Below are positions 1 to 4,881 of a stretch of DNA of 13,524 bases, piece by piece (position 1 is the stretch's first letter; each line of letters starts with the position of its first letter). The stretch lies in NCBI GenBank assembly GCA_002395235.1, contig DGWK01000027.1:328-13851 (forward strand), read 5' to 3'. Made by a program: the position numbers and the translations under genes. The stretch comes from Lachnospiraceae bacterium UBA4260. GTDB lineage: Bacteria; Bacillota; Clostridia; Lachnospirales; Lachnospiraceae. The notes beneath the pieces were generated by a model that was given only the letters and a program-made list of their open reading frames with translations, ran no database searches and was not told where the DNA came from.

Positions 1-1
1 C

Positions 2-325
2 AAAGCCTGCTTCGGGAGCCGGGACGGGATCCCGACATACGGGAAAGGGGACACAGAAGGCATAACCTTCTCCGGCAGGAGGATAGGGCGCGGCCTGTAC
101 CGACAGGATGACGGAAGGGTGATGAACGCCGATATCAATGGTGCCGTCAATACCGGCAGGAAGTATAACGAGAGTATCTATCCGGAGGGGATGGACTGCG
201 GGTACCTGTACGGCACAGTGAAAGCTATGACCTATAAAGATATCCTGAGTGCGGGTCAGAGGAATCACAAAAGTAATCCCGGTGAAACGGGACAGCGGGC
301 AAGTGTCTGCCCTGTGTCCGCGTAA
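2..325 (+). CDS. tnpB: TnpB RNA-guided endonuclease, C-terminal part (cut by window edge)
   Basis: The frame is open from base 2 to the TAA at 323-325, and the start lies outside the window. TnpB is the RuvC-like, omega-RNA-guided nuclease that helps IS200/IS605 elements persist. The visible segment has the C-terminal signature of one TnpB subgroup: a KACFGSRDG stretch, then FSGRRIGRGLYR, then NADINGA, whose Asp is the expected third RuvC catalytic acid, then an N-rich GRKY tail. The CxxC zinc-ribbon pair of other TnpBs is not seen in this stretch, as is usual for the subgroup with the GxRxxRGLY motif. The tail runs about 45 residues past the RuvC motif. Whether the upstream part is intact cannot be judged. 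Confidence 0.88.
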   Translation, partial: KACFGSRDGIPTYGKGDTEGITFSGRRIGRGLYRQDDGRVMNADINGAVNTGRKYNESIYPEGMDCGYLYGTVKAMTYKDILSAGQRNHKSNPGETGQRASVCPVSA

Positions 326-336
326 GCGGCACGAAG

Positions 337-369
337 CCCCCGCCTCTTAGCGTATGCGTAGGCGGTGGG
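337..369 (+). repeat. Right-end hairpin of the IS605-type element
   Basis: CCCCCGCCT (337-345) and AGGCGGTGGG (360-369) form a stem around a 14-base loop, just downstream of the tnpB stop. The element terminus TAGTTCAC follows at once. The same two blocks recur in reverse orientation at 942-964. In this family such imperfect hairpins are recognised by the Y1 transposase TnpA and also form part of the omega-RNA. Confidence 0.7.
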
Positions 370-377
370 TAGTTCAC

Positions 378-786
378 GCCATGCTCGACATTAAGACAGG
401 TCGCGCGGTAAGGATCTGTCTCTTCTCCGATCGCATTCCTGATTTCATCTGTAATATACTTGATGAACCCAGACGGATCGTGATGTATTGCCGCGTCAAC
501 GGCGCCGCAGCCGGTGTGCCCCATCATTACAACCAGGTTTGTCCCGAGATGCTCAGCAGCGTACTCAATGCTCCCCAGCTGGTGGTCATCGATAACATTT
601 CCGGCCACGCGGATCACAAACATATCTCCGATTCCTGCCGAAAAAATACTCTCCGGAATAACGCTAGCCCTGCACGCTTGTCCGAAGCCTGACCGCAGGT
701 GATACATCGCCGCTTCCGTTGTTCTGTGTGAGATATTTCTTGTTGCCAGCTCTGAGTTTCTGTAACGCTTCTTTCGCCGTGAGCAT
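378..786 (-). pseudogene. Beta-carbonic anhydrase, broken by internal deletion and IS insertion
   Basis: The start is the ATG at 784-786, preceded by a good AGGGAGGT ribosome binding site (minus strand). Frame one gives about 40 residues (MLTAKEALQKLRAGNKKYL, then a stop at about 665-670). The next frame carries on the family sequence: VIPESIFSAGIGDMFVIRVAG, LGSIEYAAEHLG, the zinc-ligand motif HTGCGAVDAA, and ITDEIRNAIGEE up to CLNVEH. Between them the strand with CxDxR (zinc-ligand Cys and the Asp-Arg dyad) is missing, about 13-14 codons by comparison with the family, and the reading frame is shifted. The C-terminal end, perhaps 30-40 residues, is replaced by the IS right end at 377. Intact members reversibly hydrate CO2. 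This copy cannot make an active enzyme. Identification is confident; the order of the two lesions is unknown. Confidence 0.88.
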
Positions 787-816
787 TTGGTTTACCTCCC
801 TATGTTGTTAGTTCAA

Positions 817-893
817 GGCTCGCAGAGCGAGCCGCTGCGCCGCGTGCGAGCTGCCGTTTGGCAGCATCTTCCTTTCCGCGCGCGTGTGCATCA
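817..893 (-). repeat. Dispersed two-hairpin repeat, copy 1
   Basis: Read on the minus strand it starts TGATGCACACGCG, then a hairpin GCTGCC-AAAC-GGCAGC, the block CGCACGCGGC, and a second hairpin GGCTCGC-TCT-GCGAGCC. The same order occurs at 12937-13014. The stems are conserved, while the first loop differs in both length and sequence. It lies between the kinase remnant and the carbonic anhydrase pseudogene. No U-tract follows the hairpins, so it is not a standard terminator. It resembles a REP-type or small non-autonomous repeat. Confidence 0.7.
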
Positions 894-894
894 T

Positions 895-982
895 ATAACT
901 CAGCGCGGGGTGTCACCCGCCACTGCGAAAGTTTGTTACTTCCCACCGCCTGTAGAGGCGGGGGACACCCCCTCTGAGTTAT
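895..982. repeat. Long imperfect palindrome containing an IS605-type right end
   Basis: The outer arms ATAACTCAG (895-903) and CTGAGTTAT (974-982) pair perfectly. After a small internal loop GGGGTGTC (907-914) pairs with GACACCCC (964-971), then CCCGCC (916-921) with GGCGGG (957-962), about 23 bp in all around a loop of about 35 bases. Within it, on the minus strand, CCCCCGCCT (964-956) and AGGCGGTGGG (951-942) match the two arms of the TnpB element's right end exactly, with a 4-base instead of 14-base loop, followed by AAGTAAC where the other has TAGTTCAC. It may be a solo end or a small palindrome-associated element. Confidence 0.65.
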
Positions 983-1010
983 TACTTTTGCAACTCCGCC
1001 AACAGCCAAT

Positions 1011-1510
1011 TCAAATTTTTACGATCGCATACTCCCCGTCCCCTGTCATTCTCAGGATCAGATCTGCATCACCGGATTTTTCCTGGCAAGTCCTTACGTT
1101 CCTCATGTCACTGAATTCCACGAACTTTTCCGCATCATCATAGGATGCCGTTCCCATGGCTTTCCTGTCGGTAAGCCGCCTGCGCAGCAGCTCTTCGTCC
1201 GCCCGAATCAGTACTGTGTAGTCCGCGCATGTTCTCAGTTCTCTCCATCCGGGCTCATCCAGCAAAAGATAGTTCCCTTCGAGGAGTACGATGTCTCCAT
1301 CCACCGTGATCACATCATCAACGGGATCATGCAGCCTCCGGTCATAGATCGGCCAGCCGCAGTTTTCTCCTGCAGCGACTCTCTTCAACCTTTCCGTCAG
1401 TTTCTCCAGGTCAAATGTCGGCGGCGCTCCCTTGATCCTTGACATAGGGATCTCCTCGCCGTCCCTGATTATGGTATGGGAGACAAGATAGGCCTGCCTC
1501 CTGTGGAGTC
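1011..1510 (-). pseudogene. Nucleoside/nucleotide kinase family protein, 5'-truncated remnant
   Basis: From about 1505 down to the TGA at 1011 the protein matches the C-terminal two thirds of uridine-kinase-like P-loop kinases: QAYLVSHTIIRDGEEIPM, IKGAPPTFD, GWPIYDRRLHDPVDD, IVLLEGNYLLLDEPGW, ADYTVLIRADEELLRRRL, DRKAMG, VEFSDMRNVRTC. The N-terminal part with the Walker A P-loop and the Asp of the usual DGFH motif is absent. Upstream in this frame the codons simply overlap the DUF2185 gene, and the only distal ATG (1635-1637) lies inside it. The ATG at 1446 would make about 145 residues without an ATP site. A deletion that joined the kinase 3' part to the end of DUF2185 explains this best. The substrate cannot be inferred. 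Confidence 0.72.
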
Positions 1511-1536
1511 TTTTTGATTCACCAGTGGTTTCTCCT

Positions 1537-1887
1537 CTACATTTTTCTCTGTTCCGTGTAGATCTCTTTCCCTTCTTCATCCGGCTCAAAACTATCTGCC
1601 GAGACTCTGACAAGTCTCGTTCCGACCGGACTGTCAATATGCGAAAAAATAGCAGGGTCTCTCTGGTAGACCGCGCCTACTCTCATAAGAACAATATTAT
1701 TGTAGTCATCTACGTACTCTTTTTCTTCGTTTCCTGCCATGAATGACCAGCCGCTGTCATTCTCATTGAGGGCTTCATCGCGGCACATGTATCCCACGAT
1801 CCAGCCTTCCTCATATACCTTTCGAGAAACGTAGGCTGTTTTAGCAAGGAACTCCTTTCTATTTCTCGTAGCTTCGTAATACCGCAT
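1537..1887 (-). CDS. DUF2185-domain protein (Imm33-like)
   Basis: This 116-residue protein matches the DUF2185 pattern: EEGWIVGYMCRDEA, then NENDSGWSFMAGNEEKEYV, DDYNNIVLM, DPAIFSHIDSPVG. The domain occurs alone or as an immunity-like module in polymorphic toxin loci; its biochemical role is unknown to me. No signal peptide or membrane segment is seen, so it should be cytoplasmic. The ATG at 1885-1887 gives a full domain, but no clear ribosome binding site precedes it, so the start is tentative. A possible -10 (TATACT, about 1915-1920 on the minus strand) lies upstream. Its stop sits directly before the kinase remnant. No toxin gene adjoins it, so an immunity role is unsupported here. Confidence 0.72.
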   Translation of the reverse strand: MRYYEATRNRKEFLAKTAYVSRKVYEEGWIVGYMCRDEALNENDSGWSFMAGNEEKEYVDDYNNIVLMRVGAVYQRDPAIFSHIDSPVGTRLVRVSADSFEPDEEGKEIYTEQRKM

Positions 1888-1941
1888 GTTGGAAGTAATT
1901 TGTCTTTAACTAAGTATAACGCGGTTCTTTTGTATTATCAC

Positions 1942-1973
1942 TAAAAAGCACCCGGGATTAATTCCCGGATGCT
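1942..1973 (-). terminator. Rho-independent terminator facing left
   Basis: The hairpin arms AGCACCCGGGA (1947-1957) and TCCCGGATGCT (1963-1973) pair with one mismatch, and on the minus strand the stem runs into TTTTTAG. It lies upstream of DUF2185, and no minus-strand gene precedes it before hypA at 2764, some 800 bases away. It may end stray hypA transcripts, or it may be left over from a lost gene. Confidence 0.6.
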
Positions 1974-1992
1974 CCACTTATCAAATAGAGAT

Positions 1993-2021
1993 TCGACATT
2001 TTCCAAAACAGTAAATATAAT
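1993..2021 (+). promoter_or_regulatory. Sigma-A-type promoter
   Basis: TCGACA (1993-1998) and TATAAT (2016-2021) are separated by exactly 17 bases. The -35 differs from TTGACA at one position and the -10 is perfect. Transcription would begin near 2028 and run through the GNAT remnant into the acylphosphatase gene. The rest of 1888-2086 holds only this promoter, the left-facing terminator and an AT-rich leader. Confidence 0.7.
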
Positions 2022-2086
2022 GAGACTATTACAGAGAATAAGAGAACATAGCATTTCAACAGAGAGATAAGGCCTGGAAAACAAGT

Positions 2087-2403
2087 ATGAAAATTCGAAA
2101 GACTACGGAGCAGGATTTTGACAGGCTCATGGAGATCTACGCCTATGCCAGAGACTTTATGGCAAAGACCGGAAACCCCAACCAGTGGGGGCCGACAAAC
2201 TGGCCGCCGGCGGCTCCGAAAGGGGAATCGGGAGGTTCTGCATCGGATGGGCCTTTGAGCAGTGCGGGCATCTGCGGATCGATACGCACACAGACAACAA
2301 GGTCATGCAGAAGCTTCTGACCTCACTTGGGTTCACCAAATGCGGGATCATTCATGTGATCGAGGACAATTATCCGAGATTCGCGTATAAGAAGATAAAG
2401 TGA
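2087..2403 (+). pseudogene. GNAT-family acetyltransferase with middle deleted
   Basis: Frame one reads MKIRKTTEQDFDRLMEIYAY and continues to GNPNQWGPTNWPP, the N-terminal pattern of a common Firmicutes GNAT protein, and then becomes nonsense at about 2210. From about 2205 a second frame gives GSERGIGRFCIGWAFEQCGH, then LRIDTHTDNKVMQKLLTSLG and EDNYPRFAYKKIK to the TGA at 2401-2403, which is the C-terminal acetyl-CoA-binding half. Roughly 60 residues between the halves, by comparison with the usual length, are missing and the frame is shifted. The join lies in a GCCGCCGGCGG stretch that could have supplied microhomology (inference). The remnant is still downstream of a strong promoter. The substrate of the intact family is unknown. 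Confidence 0.82.
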
Positions 2404-2408
2404 CTGCC

Positions 2409-2425
2409 GGCTCGCTTCGCGAGCC
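2409..2425 (+). repeat. Single hairpin related to the dispersed repeat
   Basis: GGCTCGC-TTC-GCGAGCC has the same stem as the second hairpin of the repeats at 817-893 and 12937-13014, and lies 5 bases after the GNAT stop. The other parts of the repeat are absent. There is no U-tract, and transcription probably continues into the acylphosphatase gene. Confidence 0.55.
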
Positions 2426-2450
2426 TTCACAACGAAAGGACCGTCAAAGA

Positions 2451-2741
2451 ATGATACAAAGACTACACTGTGACATCCACGGAAAAGTACAACACTGCGG
2501 CTTCCGGTACTTCTGCTGGAAATGTGCGAAAAAAGCCGGGGTGACCGGATGGGCGGCAAATGATACGGATCATGATAACCATGTTGTCCTGGAAGTTCAG
2601 GGGGAGGAGTCCCGGCTTGCCCGGTTCTTTAAGCTGTTGGAGATTGGAAATGGTCACTGCCGAATCGACAGCATTGACAAGTCTGGAGCAGACATTGACG
2701 TTTCTGAGAACGGATTTCAGGCGCGCTATAAGCTGCACTGA
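2451..2741 (+). CDS. acyP: Acylphosphatase
   Basis: This 96-residue cytoplasmic protein has the acylphosphatase fold signature: GKVQHCGFRYF followed by VTGWAAN. Arg19 and Asn37 are 18 residues apart, the same spacing as the catalytic Arg23 and Asn41 of the classic enzyme, so the active site is intact. Family members hydrolyse acyl phosphates such as acetyl phosphate and 1,3-bisphosphoglycerate. The usual VQGVGFR is VQHCGFR here, and the N-terminal half holds four Cys (7, 16, 22, 25), which is unusual. The start ATG at 2451 follows an AAAGGA at 2435-2440. It is probably transcribed from the promoter at 1993-2021 through the broken GNAT gene. It converges on hypA with only 22 bases between the stop codons. 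Confidence 0.85.
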   Translation: MIQRLHCDIHGKVQHCGFRYFCWKCAKKAGVTGWAANDTDHDNHVVLEVQGEESRLARFFKLLEIGNGHCRIDSIDKSGADIDVSENGFQARYKLH

Positions 2742-2763
2742 TGTATCCGAGAACGGAAATCAC

Positions 2764-3120
2764 TTAAGAATCCTCCGTAACAATCTCAAGTTCCCTGACT
2801 TCTATCCCACGCCCTTGGCAGATCCTGCCCTCACTGCTGCCGCAGCACGGACAGGCATAAGAATTGGACTTGTCCGGATGATACACTTCTCCGCAGCCGC
2901 CGCACTTAATCTTCACAGGAACCATCTCCACTTTCAGCTCAGAGCCTTCCATGATAGTCCCCTTCACTGCATCGGGGTAATACTTATATAAATACTCCGG
3001 AACGATATCCGTCATCTCTCCGACCGCCACCGTGAGACTCCTCACGCCGGAAGCCCTGTTCTCCTCCGCTTTCTGAAGCGCAAGATTCACGAAACGGATC
3101 ACGTAACTCATCTCGTGCAT
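2764..3120 (-). CDS. hypA: HypA, hydrogenase/urease nickel chaperone
   Basis: The 118 residues match HypA throughout. HypA hands Ni(II) to the large subunit of [NiFe]-hydrogenase, and in some bacteria to urease. The protein begins MHEMSYV, with the N-terminal Met1-His2 that binds nickel, and has the zinc ribbon C73-GG-C76 and C90-PC-C93. The region between is the usual VAVGEMTDIVPEYLYKYY. The start follows an AGGAAGGA ribosome binding site. It lies 17 bases behind the CAP-domain gene on the same strand and is probably co-transcribed with it. No hypB-F or hydrogenase gene lies in the window, so its client must be encoded elsewhere. Confidence 0.93.
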   Translation of the reverse strand: MHEMSYVIRFVNLALQKAEENRASGVRSLTVAVGEMTDIVPEYLYKYYPDAVKGTIMEGSELKVEMVPVKIKCGGCGEVYHPDKSNSYACPCCGSSEGRICQGRGIEVRELEIVTEDS

Positions 3121-3137
3121 ATGTATTCCTTCCTGCT

Positions 3138-3956
3138 CTATCCCCTGATCTTCAACCCGGCTCTGTAAATTCTCCCTGCTGTGATCTCTATCGCCCTCTC
3201 AACCACAGACGGCATCAGGTCCCTCCGCAGAGGAATCATCCAGACCGACTCACTGTCACCGGATTCTTCTGCAGTCACCGGGTTCTCCCCTCCAAAAGCT
3301 CCGGCGCAGGCACTCCTCTGCCACTTCGCATTCAGCTGCGCAATTCCTACAGATCGGTTTTCCGGATTGATCAGCGCCATATAATGGCCGGCAGGCCCCC
3401 CGTCCGCCTCCACGTAAGAGGATTTCTCGGAGTACCAGCCCTCCACGGCATCGGCCGCACTCTCAAATCCCCAGGCCAGCGTCTCCATCGTATAGGAAAT
3501 GCCCTCGGGAGCTGCCGTAAAGCACTCCCTGCCGTCCGGCCTCACATGATCCTGCAAAATAGTGCTCTCCGCCGCGCGCAGAACTGCAATTTCTTCAAGT
3601 GCATAGGACCACTGCAGCGGCACATAGTCCGCCTCAGTCAGAGGGTCCCCGTTGACGGGATTGCCCACGCCCTCCTCGCAGGCCTCCTTCCGAATGGCAT
3701 TGATCCGGTCAAGGATCGCGTCGCGGTCTGTCTCTTCGAGCTGTCCCTCCACGCGGATCAGCACAAGATTCTCAGCATTCTCCTGCTCCGAAGTCTCCTG
3801 ATCAGAAGTCTCCTGTTCCGAGCCCTTCTCCGTCGCCGAGGCTTCCAATCCCGTCCCGAGACACAGAAGCGCGCATAAAAGCAGCGCCAAATGCCACACC
3901 GGCCGCATCACGCGCCGCAAGGCTGCCGCCGGCAGACCATATTCTTTTCTTGTCAT
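3138..3956 (-). CDS. Secreted CAP (SCP/PR1)-domain protein
   Basis: This protein of about 272 residues has a positively charged N-terminus, a hydrophobic segment (HLALLLCALLCLGTG) ending in an ASA-type signal peptidase site, and an acidic Glu/Gln/Thr/Ser linker with repeated QETS. A CAP domain follows: RINAIRKEACEEGVGNP, PLQWSYALEEIAVLRAAES, DHVRPDGRECF, GWYSEKSSYV, GHYMALINP. The two His and two Glu expected at the CAP cleft can be recognised. The family is extracellular and its role in gut Clostridia is unclear. The start at ATG 3956 is preferred to a GTG at 3983, since the AAAGG and AGGAG signals lie between the two. It heads a two-gene unit with hypA. Confidence 0.82.
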   Translation of the reverse strand: MTRKEYGLPAAALRRVMRPVWHLALLLCALLCLGTGLEASATEKGSEQETSDQETSEQENAENLVLIRVEGQLEETDRDAILDRINAIRKEACEEGVGNPVNGDPLTEADYVPLQWSYALEEIAVLRAAESTILQDHVRPDGRECFTAAPEGISYTMETLAWGFESAADAVEGWYSEKSSYVEADGGPAGHYMALINPENRSVGIAQLNAKWQRSACAGAFGGENPVTAEESGDSESVWMIPLRRDLMPSVVERAIEITAGRIYRAGLKIRG

Positions 3957-4012
3957 TTTACTTCGACCTTTAACTCCTGCCACGCAACCATTCTCCCGCC
4001 GGGTCTCCGACT

Positions 4013-4046
4013 ATATAACAAAACGGGCGGCATAAAACCGCCCGTT
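4013..4046 (-). terminator. Rho-independent terminator of the S1-domain gene
   Basis: A perfect 9-bp stem AACGGGCGG (4022-4030) / CCGCCCGTT (4038-4046) with a 7-base loop is followed on the minus strand by TTTGTTATAT. It lies 37 bases past the stop of the S1-domain gene and separates it from the CAP/hypA unit. Confidence 0.85.
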
Positions 4047-4082
4047 CCCCCTCTTAAGTTAGGCTCGCACAGCCAAACACAA

Positions 4083-4730
4083 TCAGTCCAGTTTGATGTT
4101 CTTGAGCAAATCTCCGAGGCTGGTCGTTGCTTTCTCGTGAGAAACAACAGAAGAAAGCTCCGGAATGTCATCCTCTGCAGGAGCGGGAGCTTCCTCGAGA
4201 GCTCTCATGCTCAGGCTGACCTTGCCGTCCTTCACCTTGGTTACTTTGACCTTGACGACGTCGCCTTCCTTGCAGACTTCCTCAGGTGTAGCAACTCTCT
4301 TGGTGCTCATCTGGGAAATATGTACAAGACCGCTGATACCGTTTCCGAGATCGACAAATGCGCCGTAAGGCTTGATCGTCTCTACTTTGCCCTCGAGCAC
4401 AGTGCCCACTGCAAGAGCATCGATGCGGGCCTTCTTCTCCTGGCTGCGCTTGATCTTGGCGGCCTCTCTGCCGGAAAGAACCAGACGCTGCTTATCTCTG
4501 TCCGCTGTGATGATCACAACATCGATTTCCTTGCCGATCCACTCGTTGGTGTCCTCAACATAGCTCGTGCTGAGCTGGGACGCGGGAATAAATGCCCTGA
4601 CTCCTTTCAGCGAAGTCACGACGCCAGCCTTGACGCTCTCATCGATCGGAACTGTAAAGACAACTTTGTCCTCCATCATCTTCTCAAATTCGTCCCACTT
4701 GGCGTCATTACGATTTCCATTAGTTTCCAT
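4083..4730 (-). CDS. S1 RNA-binding domain protein (RpsA-like, two S1 domains)
   Basis: The 215-residue cytoplasmic protein has two S1 (OB-fold) domains. The first, about residues 20-92, is VVFTVPIDESVKAGVVTSLK, then VRAFIPASQLS and a DRDKQRLVLSGREA end. The second, about 103-175, is canonical: GTVLEGKVETIKPYGAFVDL, then GLVHISQMS and DGKVSLSMRAL. An acidic Ala/Pro linker and a short helix (LGDLLKNIKLD) end it. Short S1 proteins of this kind are common in Clostridia beside or in place of full-length ribosomal S1. RNA binding is expected; the target is unknown. The ATG at 4730 is chosen over 4772 because GGGAGGA lies 8 bases upstream of it. It is monocistronic, with its own extended -10 promoter and terminator. 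Confidence 0.88.
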   Translation of the reverse strand: METNGNRNDAKWDEFEKMMEDKVVFTVPIDESVKAGVVTSLKGVRAFIPASQLSTSYVEDTNEWIGKEIDVVIITADRDKQRLVLSGREAAKIKRSQEKKARIDALAVGTVLEGKVETIKPYGAFVDLGNGISGLVHISQMSTKRVATPEEVCKEGDVVKVKVTKVKDGKVSLSMRALEEAPAPAEDDIPELSSVVSHEKATTSLGDLLKNIKLD

Positions 4731-4783
4731 AGAACATTTCCTCCCATTCTGTGCGCTGTGCGCATAATTCAATCTGAATACAT

Positions 4784-4812
4784 ATTATACCATTAACCGA
4801 CCTCTAGCGAAA
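4784..4812 (-). promoter_or_regulatory. Extended -10 promoter of the S1-domain gene
   Basis: On the minus strand TGGTATAAT gives a perfect TATAAT -10 (4784-4789) with an extended TGn. The -35 is weak: TTCGCT at 17 bases, or TTGTTT at 20 bases. The leader to the ATG is about 45 bases. It lies back to back with the DUF4317 gene on the other strand. Confidence 0.6.
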
Positions 4813-4840
4813 CAACAATTTCTGTAGTATATTTGATGTT

Positions 4841-4857
4841 ACCGCTAAAAAAGCGGT
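4841..4857 (+). other. Small hairpin in the DUF4317 leader
   Basis: ACCGCT-AAAAA-AGCGGT forms a 6-bp stem about 24 bases before the DUF4317 start. No U-tract follows in either direction, so it is not a terminator. It could be an operator or a stabilising 5' structure; nothing here decides which. Confidence 0.3.
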
Positions 4858-4881
4858 CAATCTGATTGTACGAGGTAAAGA

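Larger units (their letters stand above)
1..377 (+). mobile_element. Right-hand part of an IS200/IS605-type (TnpB) element
   Basis: The end of tnpB is followed by a short non-coding tail with a hairpin (340-345 pairing with 360-365, CCGCCT/AGGCGG) and a TAGTTCAC terminus at about 370-377. Subterminal hairpins without inverted or direct terminal repeats are usual for this family. The boundary is placed where carbonic anhydrase coding sequence resumes on the minus strand at about 378. The left end and any tnpA lie outside the window. In this family the 3' end of tnpB plus the right end normally encodes the omega-RNA, whose guide is the flanking DNA. Here that flank would be carbonic anhydrase sequence from 378 on. 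The exact end is uncertain by a few bases. Confidence 0.8.

Noticed and set aside
817..865. Hairpins of the dispersed repeat as intrinsic terminators
   Set aside because: No run of U follows the stems in either direction in any of the copies.
1446..1637. Kinase start at the ATG at 1637 giving 208 residues
   Set aside because: That start lies 100 bases inside DUF2185 and the added residues do not resemble the P-loop end of the family, so truncation fits better.
3891..4796. Open frame of 301 codons on the plus strand
   Set aside because: It is antisense to the S1-domain and CAP genes, lacks any family pattern, and crosses the S1 gene's terminator and promoter.
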